Shown: positions 43,501-53,974 of the stretch, in pieces
Position numbering within the stretch: position 1 is the stretch's first letter
Layout: the number at the start of each line of letters is the position of its first letter
Assembly: GCF_943734655.1 (NCBI RefSeq)
Contig: NC_071355.1
Coordinates: forward strand, 222,938,527-223,002,526
Direction: 5' to 3'
Source: Sabethes cyaneus
Lineage: Eukaryota; Arthropoda; Insecta; Diptera; Culicidae
Length of the DNA: 64,000 nt
Position numbers and translations under genes: made by a program
Notes under the pieces: model-generated
Seen by the model: the letters and a program-made list of their open reading frames with translations, nothing else
Databases searched by the model: none
Told to the model about the DNA's origin: nothing

Positions 43501-46500
43501 GATCGCGATTGCTCAGCAACCTGCTCATTGTTCTTCTCATTGAGGAATAAACTGAGCAACAAAGTGTTAATACACTTTTTGGCTGCTCATGATATGGCAC
43601 AAAAAAAACTGTTTAGACTTCTCGCAGCGGCAACAGTGCAAAAAATGTTGCATATGACGATGGTGGATGATAGATATGGCAACATTGTAATTCCCGTGCC
43701 GTTGCCTGCTGCAGTACGAGCGATTTCGAAAGTTTCTCATTTTTCGCACAATGAGAATCTAAAGTTTGTTTATATTTCTCTTTATTTTTGGTCTGTTTCT
43801 CATTGCGTGGATGTATTTCTCATTTGTGGCAGCAGTTCTGCTCATTGCGTGAATGAAAAAAGTTTCATTTTTTGCACAATGAGTGAGGAAATGGCAAGCC
43901 TGGTTTCCGGATAAACTGAATTGTCTGACACGAGGTACCCTGGAACGAGTGATACGTGCACGTTTCGGAGACACTCTCAAGGCCTCAAGACACCATTCAC
44001 CTTGCTTGGGTAGTGACTATTGACAACTATTGAACTTCTAGTGATTAATGAGTTCATATATTTGGGATCTTTAGTTAGCGCCGACAACAACACGAGTAAA
44101 ATTGAATTTAAATTGAAATTCGGGCTTACTTTGCCCTTTGTAAAATGTTAGATCAAGGAGCAAACACCCCGCATGAAACTGATAATATCCTAAACGCTAA
44201 CCACGTCGACAGTCCTTCAAACTAAAGCAGTTCTTACAAAAGACACATGTGCATTTGCCGTATTCAAACGGATTATTTTTGGCAAACCCCACCAGTACCG
44301 TGGACCCCCGTTCGTTTGACCGTTTTTAATCTGAACACTTTTTAATTTGAACTCCGTTAGTTTGCACGACGTGCAAATTAAAAATGGTTCAAATGTCATT
44401 TTCAATATGACATCATTTGCTTATGCAGACAATGCACATAAACACGATTTGTTTGTAAGATCTAGCGTGTTTAATCTGTTTTACATTGCGTTTTCCCAAC
44501 GATTATGGCAGAAATCCGATCGGACAATGAAATATTCGCTGCTTGCAACTGCCAATTGAATCAAACCACCAAAACAATAACAAAGAGTAGGGCAGCCAGT
44601 TCACACTAGTTCCAGTATATTTAGGGTTACCAGTTGTTCAAATTAAAAGCTAACCCCGTCAGTTTGCATGAGGAATCGTTCAAACGAACGTGGTCCACTG
44701 TACCAGGAATAGAGGAATCCAACGCAATACAGACAATTTATAATTTCAAAACGTTGTCTTATATCGAAACATGATTTTTTCAAAAAAAAAAATGTACTAG
44801 CGGTCGACAATTTTGTTCTGTGTTTACGTTTTCTGAACTACACTGAAGTCGCTTTTTACGCGTTTTTCACGCGGTTTTTTTACACAACTAGTTTCACGAG
44901 AATTTCGGAATTTACGCGGTTTTTTACGCGAATTTCGGAATTTACGCGGCTTTTTTACGCGAATTTCGGAATTTACGCGGTTTTTTTACGCGAATTTCGG
45001 AATTAACGCGTTTTTTTACACGATTTTCGGAATTTACGCGGATGTGCTCAAAACGTCTATTTTTTCGCGTAGTGTTGGAATCCACAAAGTTTTTTTACGC
45101 GAAATTTTGTTTTTTTTTACGTGAATTTTGGAATTTACGCGGTTTTTTACGCAAATTTCGGAATTTACGCGGTTTTTTACGCGAATGTCGGAATTTGCGC
45201 GGTTTTTTACGCGATTTTCGGAATTAACGCGGTTTTTTACGCGATTTTCGGAATTTACGCGGTTTTTACGCGAATTTCGGAATTAACGCGGATGTGCTCG
45301 AAACGTCTTTTTTTTCGCGTAGTGTTGAAATCCACAAAGTTTTTTTTACGCGAAATTTTGGTTTTTTTACGTGAATTTTGGAATTTACGCGGTTTTTACG
45401 CAAATTTCGGAATTTACGCGATTTTCGGAATTTATGCGGTTTTTTACGCGAATTTCGGAATTAACGCGGTTTTTTTACGCGATTTTCGAAATTTACGCGG
45501 TTTTGATTTACGCGGGACGTATCCTTCGCGTAAAAAGCGACTTGAGTGTATTTATTATTGTTTGAGCTACTAGTTTTTTACAATTTTTAGGGTTATTTTG
45601 AAATAATGAACATCTTCATGGTACCGATTTTGAAATGGAAAATAAGCTCTGGTATCTTTACTAACTATGTCAAAGGAATTTGTATTATATCGAGGTAAAA
45701 ATTGTCTTATATCGAATTGTCTTATATCGAGGTTGTTTTCTAACGAGGTTGTCTTATATTGAGGTATCCCTGTAGATGACTCGAGCGTATCGATCGAAGC
45801 TAACTTGTGAGTGTCGAGACACTTATGCAATTGGCAGCGAGTAACGCTATTCGACCATTGCAAAGGTTTTCAAAAGTTTTTGCAACGTGCGAGTCATGAA
45901 AGTAAACGACGCTGAATATGTACCAGTATGAGCAAACATGTCTTCTTTTGATGCCTAGTTATCGGGCAACAATCCCGGTGCGTGTAGTGGCGTGGCTGCT
46001 AGACACCTTTCTCGCGGAAGTTTCCGGTTCAAATGCCCTGCATCCCTGCAGACCCTGCCACGAATGAGCTTGGGTGTCAAAATGACTATAATCAAAACAA
46101 AAAAAAAAATCAAAGTTTAGCGTAGAGATTTTCTTTGTTTTTACAATACCAACAACGAACACCACCTATCTTGCGGTAATATTTTATTTTGCTGAATGAT
46201 TGGACTCCATTGCTGACGCTAAGAGTCATTGTGAACAACAATATTAAAAATTTCGTTTTTCACAGAAGATTTTCAAAAGTTTTAGTTCGGGATGTAACAA
46301 TAAAAATGTTACGTTCAATTTGCCACCACCTCGCGAAAGGCTGAATCGCTAAAAAAAACACTGAACAATTGAATGTGTCAGTTCCGAATCTTCAAAGAGC
46401 TACGCCAGCAAGTAACAGAACATAGATAGAGCATAGAACTACCGTAGTCAGTGGCATCCAAAAATTCTGATGGTAGGTACCATCAGTGTTTTTTTTGTCG

Positions 46501-49500
46501 CGACCAGTAGCTAGGAGTTCCAGGCTGTGCACACAATTTGCATTCCGTTCCGGGGAAAACACGTATCGATCTGTGTGCATGCGAGCCGAGCAGTGGTGAG
46601 GAAGGTCCTCCGAGCTACTGCTGTTAAGGATTTTGATGTAAGGTGCTTTAGATGGACGATGTCTCGATGCCGCTGATGGTGTGTGGTGCCGCGGTGTAAA
46701 GGGGTAGACGGGAGGATTCAAGTGCACAACGTTTGCATACTAATCGACCTAATCTAATCAACCGTCGTCGTCGTCGTCGTTGTCGACGTCGTCTTCACTG
46801 GTTTCGTAGCTGTTCCATTGGTCTCTATTACATACGGGGCCCAGTGTCGGGATGTCCAGAGTTGGCAGGTGTGCTGAGTGGTAGAATATACGGCGGAAGG
46901 TGGCCAGCAGTGTGGTGTTGTTCCGAAATTGTTGATGCTCCGCGCGAGGGTCATGCGCACTTCACGAGTTGAATGTGCAGTAACATTTGGAGTGACAACA
47001 GCAGCAATAACAGCGATGCTGAAAGTCGGTTCCCTTGAAGGTGGTTTTCGCTGGTGTATAACAATCCGATGCTTCCGAGAGCTCGCAGCTGCTGAGAGTG
47101 AGTGGTGATCATCAGCGCTGCTGGTTTCGCTACTGGTTTTTCGAAAGGATAATAATGACGACGGTGAGAACGCGAGAGCCTTATCTGTCCAATTTCATCT
47201 CCTGGCTAACAGTGGCAGACGGGCCAGCAGTCTTCTGAAAGGATTCATCTTCGTCTTATCTTTGAAAAACCCTGTTGTGCCCCGTTTCGAAGTGTTGTAG
47301 TTTTTTTCGCTTCAAGTTTGTACCATAAAATAGTGGAACGTTTCGAGTTGGCGTGGTTCGCAGACGGTGTTGATTACGGCAACGAGTCACTGTTAATTAG
47401 CCCGAAGAGGGGTGGCTTTGTGGCTGTGTGTTTTCCCTTTACACCTTTTGCTCTCAGTGATAGCGATAAGTCTGCTCGGTATTTTTACGCCTGGATTTTC
47501 GCATATTGAGCCTGAGCAGTTCTTTTGTGTTTCCGGAAATAAAGGAATTCATTGTAAATTGCTAAAAGGATTCATTATCGCGTTTTGTTTTGACTGTCAT
47601 TTTTAACGATGTGGAATTATGGATTCTACGGTTTTGAGATGTGTACTTGTAAGTTGTATTTTATATTCACATTCAAGTAACATGATTACAGTCGATCATA
47701 TAAGATTAGCAGAAATTTATTGAATTGAATAAAGTAGACCTTAAACAATACGTAGTATCATTTTTGCTTCTTTTCTCTTGTTTTTTATATTTACTTTAAC
47801 ATTTTTGCTTATGAATTACACAGTTTTGTAGTATTTACATTTCGCAGAACGAAAGTTTTTTCTCATGTATTCAGGCGTTTAAATTTTTAAAATATTTGTT
47901 TACGTTGATATGTAGTAGATGATATGCTATTTATCGAAGTGTGTATAAAAATACTAAAACGGCACGCGGCGCTAGTGGCGTTTGAAAAAAATGCCATATC
48001 GGAATATGTTTATCTCGTATCATTGGTATCTTAGACTGTGTTTTCTGCACACAGTTCATAAGGGTAACGAAACACAAGCCAAGAAAAGAATCCGTTAGCT
48101 GTCTGTTTTGAAGATTGTTCATTTAAAATCGATTGTAGAATCCTATATTAAAAATGAGTGTTAGCTAGGGATTATACTGAATTCTAGTCCAAAGGATTCC
48201 AATGGGATCTATTCGGAGTGAATTCGGACAACATTGGCTTCATCTGCATCATGTGGTTTTTTTAGTATGAACTTATCACCGACACTTCTCACTCACAATT
48301 GGTGCCAATTTTTGAATCACATGCATTAGATTCTCTAAAAAAGCTCTCGGGCCCTCAGCCAAGTCAGAAAAAATCGTATTTTTCAAAATAACTAGTAGCT
48401 AATTGTGGTTCCTTTAAAAATTCCTTTCAAGTACTTTAGAAATAAATTACACTGGGCTTAGTGAAACCAATTACATTATCTTGGTTCAAACCAGACTAAT
48501 GGCGCATAAATCGGTTTGGTCATCTCTGAGAAATGTTCGACTAATTGAAACTCGACCAGAACACATTTTTAGCTCAACTATTGAACTGCCTGTCCCATTC
48601 TAATGAAACGTTGAAAAAAAAGGTGTCCTGTTGTTTTCATACTTTTACTTATATTCTTTAAACGGAGCGTCGCACCGCAAAACAATTCAATAGTGGTCTT
48701 CAAATGAAAATAACGTATAAATCAGTTCAGATATCTCTGAGAAACAGATTACCAAAGTGTAGCGCCACACAGATCCTTCATCACACACGTAAAGACACCA
48801 CACACGATTCGTCAAATGGCATCGTTTGGTATATGAACAATTATTGGCTCGTATTGGTGACACTCTCCATGGCTTGGTTCTATTTCGCATTTTTCGACCA
48901 GTTTCTACTCCTTTGTTATATAGCATAACATGTTATATAGTATAACAAAGTTATGTTATATCATTTACCTACTTTTTCGGCATGCTTGTCGGTTTTGGGT
49001 CATTACGCCTCGGTTTAGTTCTCTGATGAATATTGTTTTTGCTGCTATCTCATCCGGCATGCTTGCTACGTGGCCAGCCCACTGTAGCCTGCGGTGTTTT
49101 ATTCGCTTTACAATATACGCATCCTTGTATGCTTCGTAAATTTCACACACCTTCTAATATGTAGTCAAAAATTGATTGCAGGATCTCACGTTCAAAAACG
49201 CCAAGAACTCGTCAGTCACTCTCCTTTAACGTCGAACGTTCCCCCCGAAGAATTAGCATCTTATAAGAGTACGAGTTTCGTACGGAATTGCAGGCTGCGG
49301 GACCTCGGCTGGCTACGTAATCCGTAGAAAGCCCTGCTGGCAACCGTTATCCGCCTTTTTACTTCACGGCTCACATCGTTGTCATAACGTTCCAAGGGAA
49401 ACAAATTCGTCGATCACTTCAAAAGTATCTATCACCACCGCAAATATCCGAAGGGCTACCACGCTCTCTACCAGCCACCATATACTTGGTTTTGGTAGAA

Positions 49501-52500
49501 TTTATGATAAGCAATATCCTCGCAGCTTTCCCTCTAAGATGCGTGTATGCCTCTTCCACAGATCTACAGTTAACACCGATGATATCGAAGTCATCCGCGA
49601 ACCCTTGGAGCTTGTGAGATTTCATAATGATGGTACCGCTTCTCTGCACGCCTGCTCATCGAATCGCACACTTTCCAAAGCAATGTTGAATAGTAAATTC
49701 GATAGCCCGTCACCTTGCTTCAAACCATCCAACGTCACAAACGATTCCGATGTCTCGCCCGCCACTCTGACTTTTGATTTTGAACCATCATGGGTAGCAG
49801 GTATCAGAATAATAAGTTTTGTTGGAAAACCATGTTCAAGCATAATCCGTAACAGTACTTACCTACTTCACCAGCCGAGAGCAGGGGTGGCCCTTGCCGT
49901 ATCAAGAATTCCTCTCAATTGTACTCGGTCCTGTACTACTCCTACGTAGCCAATTCATTGCGCGTTTCGACACATGCAAATCGGTTTCAACCTAGTCACG
50001 TAGAGCCCCTCTATTCCTAGTGTAGGTGCTCTTGCTCTGAAATCCACGAAAGTACGATGCGTGGGCACGTTGTACTCTCGACATTTCTGGAGGATTTGTC
50101 GGAGAGGAAAAATTTGATCCGTACTAGCACGGGCTCCCTTAAAACTCGCCTGAAACTGGCATACGAGTTCTCTTGCTTTTGAGGATAGACGACGCAAATA
50201 ATCTTCCACCAGCGTAATGCCACGGTAGTTTTACCCGATCGCCCTTTTTGAAGATGGGACAGACTACAGCTTTCATCCACTCCGCCGGTAGTTTCTCCTC
50301 CTCCTAAATCCTGAAATAATCCGTTGCTAGCGGTTTTTGAGCATTTTTGTAGAGTTCTGCTGGGAGTCGGCCCTTTCCGCGGATCTATTATTTTTCAGCA
50401 GACCGATTTCTTGTCGAATCTCTTCGAGATCGGGAGCCGGCACGCTGTTGTCGTTTGTAGGCACTCCTAGGTTAACTACCGTTGCGTCTCCTTCTGCTAT
50501 ATCGTCGTTGAGGTGCTCATTGAAGAACTGCTTCCACCCGTCGACCACCTCGCGCTTGTTTGTGATTAAATCCCCTCTCTCATCCCTGCACACGTCAGGT
50601 TTAGGCGTGTAACCTTTGCGAGTTTTGTTCACTTTCTCGTAAAATTTGCGCGTGTTATTAGCCCGGATTAGTTGTTCCAACTCCTCACGATCTCTGTCCT
50701 TCTTCTGGCGCCTTTTCTTCCTCAGGTTCGTGGTTAACTCATACCGCACTCGTCGATACTTTGCCAAATTCTCTCTCGTGGATACACTCAGATAGTTTTT
50801 TCAAGCCCTTTTTTCTCTCTATCGCTTGTTGGCTGGGTTTCCTCACCTTGCATCGCGGTTGCGGCCCCGCTGATGGCCGAGCGTATCATATTCCATCCGT
50901 TTTCGAGGGTCGAAGTGTGTAGCTCAATAGCGGAAGCCTAAGCTTTATCCACTACGCGCGCGTAATCTTCGGCAACTCGCGGGTCGTCTAATTGCTGAAT
51001 GTTTAACCGAGGAGGGCGGCTTTGTCGCGTGGTTTATACCGATGGTCGATAGTTTTAAGCGCACATATACTGCTACTAGGTAATGAAATGGTCCGAGTCG
51101 ATACCCGCAACCCGTAGCGAGCGTACGTTGGTGATGTTCAAGAAAACCCGACCCTTGACGGGAATATGGTAGATTTGGTTCGGGGTTCGTTGGTCAGATG
51201 ATGTCCAGGTTGCTTTGTGGATATCTTTGCGAGGAGAAAAAGGTGCTTCTGATCACCAAGCCCCTCGAAGCTGCAAAGTTGATGCATCGCTGGTCGTTAT
51301 CGTTCGTGTCGGTGTCCAGACTATGAGGCTCGATCACCAGTCCATACATTGCTTTTCTGCCGAGCTGTGCGTTCATATCCCCGATGACGATCTTGATGTC
51401 TTGTGGTGAGCAGCTGTCATACGTTGTCTCCAGGAGGCTCCAGCTGCGCATAGAACGCTTCCTTCTCGTCGTTGGGTCTACCTTCATGAGTACAATGCAC
51501 GTTTATGATGGTGTAGTTGAAGAAAGGGCCTTTTTTCCTCAACATACATATCCTCTCGTTGATTACTTTTCAGTCCATTACGCGATCCTGCATTTTGCCC
51601 AACACTACAAAGCCCGTTCCTAGCTCGTTGGTCGCTTCACCGCTTTAGAAAAACTGGGCTTTGTCGCCACGGATCCTCCACAGAATCCGTCTCAGTTTAT
51701 TTCGTTTAACTGAATCGTACGCCGCCTTATAGTGTAGTAAAAATCCAAAAATGTCTTTCTTTTCATATTTATTTTTTTGAATTTGTATGACGTCAAAAAG
51801 GGACGCGGGAAATTGAATTATGCGATACCGACAAAGAGAAGAGGGGCTCCAAATATTTAGAAATTTGATGGATGTTTTATTTGAATCACCGCTAAAAATG
51901 TACGTGTATCTTTGGAAATATTCACCAGATTGACAAAAAAAACTGTGTGTGTAGAAAATATTCGCTAGATTGTTAAAAAAAACTTCACCAGTTTTCCAAG
52001 TATCAGTTCTTTATATTTTTTCTAAGAATCTGGGATTTGTTCACATAATATACAAAATTAAATTTTGATAATATTTGATGCAAGCCTCCCACTTGGCTCC
52101 AATGTACGACGCTATTGAATCGAACCAGTCGTCGTATGTTCAAATCTCGGCTGGGAGAGGCTGTTAGAGTCAATAGGATAGTAGCCAGCTCTGCAATTGT
52201 TCTGTACTCTAACAACTGGCTGCGAAATCTGTTAAAATAAAAACAGAAGATTAGATTTCGAAAAACGGAATGTAGTATCTAGGCATTGCTTTGTATGATG
52301 CGAGGATCAAAGAGACCTCAATGGTAAATAGCTTTTTTCCAAAAAGCACAGATTTTTCTACAGAATATATCAAAAATTCGGAAAAGTACTTTCTTGTTTT
52401 TGAGAAATCATTTGAAACAAATCAGGTATTGATAGTGGAATGGAAACGCATGGTATTCTTTCTTAACTGAAAGGAGACGGACCACAAAAAGGAAATGAAA

Positions 52501-53974
52501 ACAAAAAAACGTATATTTTCAATATTTTTGCTAATATTTTACAAATATTGAGCTTGAAATTAAATTAAAAATTTGAAAACAGACACTGATAAAGCCTGCA
52601 AGTCGTAGGCGAAATAGGTATCGGTCGCGAATTAATATACATAGTAGAATTTGATTTGGAAAAAGTTTTCTTTCTCTTTTTTTTTCTACTAAGACGCTGC
52701 AAAAAAGTCAGTTATATATTGAGCTGCCATTTATGGCTCATTACCACCTTTCATTTAACATTAAAATCTTTAATATCTTACCCTCTTAAGACCTTAACAT
52801 CTTTAAGACTTGACCCTTTTTTATCGACAGACTTCGCAGGTGAGTAAAAGACAATAGGACACCGCCTCTAGTTTCTGACAATAAATAATAGAAGTTGGCG
52901 CAAGTGAGAGTATGCCTGAAACTATCAATGTTTCCCTGTTGAATACAACAGATGTCGTTACTTCGTAACGTATATTGTACATTTGCGTAACAGCTGAATT
53001 TGGCGCGACAACAAATTTACTGAACACAACAACTCTCTAATGCATCTCAGTTTCTTTTGTGTTTATCGCTAATCGCAACATAACCTTTGACACCTGAACC
53101 AATAAATAGTTAGTAAACATTGTTTTTATTTATTGCGTTCATGTTGCGAAATTTAATTTTTTCGAATTGAAATATCGCAAACATACCAACTCCTGGCTCT
53201 AGGTCAGGCTTTTCATAAAGCCCTATAAATGTATCTTTATAGGGCTGTAGCTTTTCAGGGCTCTCGGATGGCTGGTAGTAAGATGCTATGGAGAGGTATA
53301 GGAAATGTTTGTTTTTTTTTATCAAAATTAGGCAGAAGTCAAGAAAATTAAGTATAACAGAGTAACTGTACCACAAATAAAATATGATTAGTGATTGTTT
53401 TTCAGGTAGGTAAACATATATAAGTGAGAAATTTTGATTTTACTACCACTAGAAAAGCGCCATCTCTTGAAAAGCAACAGTTCGTATGGTGTCCTATTAT
53501 TGGGCTGGTGCAACAATTTTACTGGCTTTAAGCAGCGTTGCCCAGCCAAAATTCGAACTGACCAACTGACCGAACTGATCTCTTTAGACCAGCATCGTAC
53601 CTCGAAGCTTACTGGGATATTTAGTTGCTCAAAAAATTTGAAGGCAAACATAACCCAACATAATGGTCTCTGAAACTACTGTAACTCAGAAGGACAGGTC
53701 TTTAATTTTCCGAATTGGAACAAGTGGTTTTAGACAAAATCGAATCAGTTTTTGAATGTCGGTCTATCTTTATTATTATTTTGTCTAATTGCTGTCTGCA
53801 TAAATATAACTCCTTAGGCGTGCTGATTTACCTTTTTCTCTCGAAAAGCGTCATGATCACAAATCATGATTTGACTACTGACTGATTGATATTCGAACGA
53901 TTTTTTTTCGTTTCAGTGGCTGACCCGAATCAAGTGGTTGTCGCACAGCAAAAGCGACGTTTTCCTGGTGTAGG
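31525..53974 (+). CDS. N-terminal exons of an unidentified gene with a 22-kb intron (partial)
   Basis: The exon at 31525-31558 starts ATGTGGGCAGC and ends at a strong donor (CTTCAG|GTAAGG). The exon at 53917-53974 lies between a pyrimidine-rich acceptor (TTCGTTTCAG) and a strong donor (TAGG|GTAAGT). The first ends in phase 1, and joined they read M-W-A-A-S-Y-Q-T-Y-S-S-V-A-D-P-N-Q and on through VVVAQQKRRFPGVG with no stop, ending in phase 2. In other frames the second exon has an internal stop at once or at its end. I do not recognise the protein. The remaining exons must lie beyond 64000. The alternative is two unrelated splice-like sites that happen to be compatible. Everything between would be intronic, although nested genes or extra exons are possible. 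Confidence 0.45.
33374..33574 (+). CDS. Short acidic-basic ORF, possibly a truncated mobile-element protein
   Basis: 66 codons with an A-rich context before the ATG (TCTATAAAATGG). The first half is acidic (SEDEVDDETNN), followed by a basic helix-like stretch (ALEARRKKQLLHAV) and CESCRLDCKKR, a Cys-pair pattern seen at the start of some insect transposon-encoded proteins. It stops abruptly after the Cys cluster, so it may be a 5' remnant, or a first exon since a downstream donor could bypass the stop. Nothing else around it supports a gene. Confidence 0.3.
   Translation: MALNYLKQYGSTSEDEVDDETNNPCTPEKLPTKRVLQALEARRKKQLLHAVIDGSCESCRLDCKKR
33960..34290 (-). pseudogene. LINE 3' end relic (minus strand)
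   Basis: On the minus strand the region near 34030-34105 reads VGHVAKMPDE followed by a basic stretch, the motif that ends many insect LINE reverse transcriptase ORFs (GHVARMPD at 36630, GHVASMPDE at about 49050). The sequence upstream of it on that strand (34150-34290) is decayed. Confidence 0.55.
35035..35110 (+). mobile_element. SINE-like fragment, second family
   Basis: GGTGGCTCAGAGGTACAACA and AGGTTCGAATTTAAA resemble the A and B boxes of the copies at 30299 and 52088. The tail is decayed. Confidence 0.45.
35195..35371. mobile_element. hAT-like MITE, family A, copy 4
   Basis: A 177-bp copy in the opposite orientation to copies 1 and 2, with a perfect 8-bp duplication GTCTAAAA at 35187-35194 and 35372-35379. 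The left end is mutated (CACCCTATTGG) and a small internal deletion is present. Confidence 0.88.
35601..36688 (+). pseudogene. LINE reverse transcriptase, 5'-truncated, two frames
   Basis: The first frame (to 35987) holds YFKAAYDTIDRKEPL and GFRQGDGLSCLLFNI. The second (35984-36688) holds FVCFADDMDIIGR with the catalytic ADD, LKVNTSKTKYM, EFVYLGSLVTADND, LYGHETWTM, RTIFGG and the terminal WAGHVARMP. They overlap by four bases with about a dozen residues disturbed at the join, so one frameshift breaks an otherwise good RT. The endonuclease half is missing. This is the best-preserved LINE in the window. Similar to RTE/jockey-type elements of mosquitoes; clade not assigned. Confidence 0.82.
36752..36950. 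mobile_element. MITE family I, copy 2 (left end lost)
   Basis: It shares ATCCACGTGAAAAATCATG, GCTAGTTAATGGGAAAATT and the TTGAGTGTA end with 6139-6379. The CACTCAAAA left end is missing. Confidence 0.6.
37205..37419. repeat. Long foldback with about 95-bp arms
   Basis: The left arm (37205-37303) and right arm (37325-37419) are near-identical inverted copies with a spacer of about 20 bases. Paired segments include TATTGCTGTTGCAGTTGAAA, CGACTCGCGACATTCG, CTTGTTCTGTGTGTCGCAAC and ACGTCGCACGTGGTGCGCTG. No target duplication is obvious. It would make a long double-stranded RNA if transcribed, and it lies inside the proposed intron. Confidence 0.85.
37420..41490. other. Proposed intronic DNA, no gene recognised
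   Basis: Open frames here reach 147 codons (40138-40581) but overlap each other and show no motif. Stretches at 38090-38360 and 39340-39620 are richer in CpG than their surroundings and could be regulatory or older conserved DNA, which I cannot test. Confidence 0.35.
41895..42545 (+). pseudogene. Mariner transposase relic (interrupted)
   Basis: Broken frames match the C-terminal half of mariner transposases: YKLLKSAETINTEHYQ, KVILLHDNAPSHFATRL (with the second catalytic Asp), AYSPDLAPLECLLF, and a final region like SKNYQRDGKY. It is split at about 42040-42290 by a repeat that carries the hammerhead-like motif. It contains frameshifts and stops. Confidence 0.72.
42092..42136 (-). ncRNA. Hammerhead-ribozyme-like motif, locus 3
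   Basis: On the minus strand: GACA, CTGATGA (the canonical box), one extra C, ACCTGC-AAGTT-GTAGGC (stem II, closing pair lost), GAAA, TACGTA palindrome, TC, TGTC. A second, partial copy of the first half (GAAGCCTGCAAGTCG after ACTGAT) lies just upstream on that strand at about 42140-42180, so the repeat is partly duplicated here. Confidence 0.5.
43398..43905. repeat. Dispersed repeat K, copy 2
   Basis: It parallels 19024-20130, with the phrases GGATGATTCCTCCTCAGAA, CGGCAACAGTGC and GCACAATGAGTGAGGAAATG. CTCATTGCG words recur. This copy is not interrupted by MITE G, and its spacing shows where G2 inserted in copy 1. Confidence 0.6.
44298..44700. mobile_element. Mariner-type MITE, family B, copy 3
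   Basis: A 403-bp copy, ends CCGTGGACCCCCGTTCG and GAACGTGGTCCACTG, TA at 44296-44297 and 44701-44702, within an apparent CCAG-TA-CCAGG target. Collinear with 12333-12736. Confidence 0.87.
44841..45548. mobile_element. MITE J, copy 1, with expanded 30-bp minisatellite
   Basis: Ends CACTGAAGTCGCTTTTTACG and CGTAAAAAGCGACTTGAGTG with TA on both sides. Between them are more than a dozen imperfect copies of a 30-bp unit (GAATTTCGGAATTTACGCGG then TTTTTTACGC). A longer unit (GATGTGCTCAAAACGTCT plus CGCGTAGTGTTG) recurs about every 255 bp at 45038 and 45291. The short form is at 20139-20383. The frame at 45121-45573 encodes a repeating FGIYAVFYAN pattern only because 30 is a multiple of three. Confidence 0.83.
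45966..46105 (+). mobile_element. tRNA-derived SINE, copy 2 (diverged)
   Basis: A head like GTGTAGTGGCGTGGCTGCTAG, a B-box CGGTTCAAATGCC near 46025, then AAAATGACTATAATC and an A-run, as in the copies at 23593 and 61532. Confidence 0.6.
46400..48955. other. Proposed intronic DNA, no gene recognised; (GTC)n tract
   Basis: A trinucleotide tract of GTC units lies at 46763-46795. Long frames on both strands around it are products of the repeat. I see no splice-bounded coding segment that I can support. Confidence 0.35.
48960..51730 (-). pseudogene. Near full-length LINE relic (endonuclease to RT end)
   Basis: Read on the minus strand from right to left: an APE-type endonuclease with KIVIGDMNAQLGR and CINFAASRGLVIRSTFF (about 51190-51600); a linker with KFYEKVNKTRKGY and VVDGWKQFFNEHLND (50327-50767); RT pieces TDQIFPLRQILQKC and THRTFVDFR (about 50045-50150), LKQGDGLSNLLFNIALE (about 49670-49720), GFADDFDIIGVNCRSVEEAY (about 49530-49600); and the end motif WAGHVASMPDE (about 49050). 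Stops and frameshifts separate them. At the far right (about 51660-51720) a KAAYDSVKRN phrase, an RT block, precedes the endonuclease, so a second fragment or rearrangement abuts the element. Confidence 0.8.
52088..52170 (+). mobile_element. tRNA-derived SINE fragment, second family
   Basis: Shares TGTACGACGCTATTGAATCG-type head, CCAGTCGTCGTATGTTC and a TTCAAATCTCGGCTGGGA B-box region with the copy at 30299. Confidence 0.6.
52582..52626 (+). ncRNA. Hammerhead-ribozyme-like motif, locus 4
   Basis: GACA, CTGATAA (conserved G8 lost), one extra A, GCCTGC-AAGTC-GTAGGC (perfect 6-pair stem II with one G-U), GAAA, TAGGTA, TC, GGTC (stem I weakened). Probably inactive. The ATAGTAGAATTTGATTTGG flank matches the other loci. 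Confidence 0.35.

Noticed and set aside
45121..45573. 150-codon frame encoding repeated FGIYAVFYAN
   Set aside because: It is the translation of a 30-bp minisatellite inside MITE J. Overlapping frames of the same array look alike, and there is no independent coding sign.
46733..46972. Frames on both strands around 46.75 kb with Arg- or Thr-rich runs
   Set aside because: The runs come from a GTC trinucleotide tract read in different frames.
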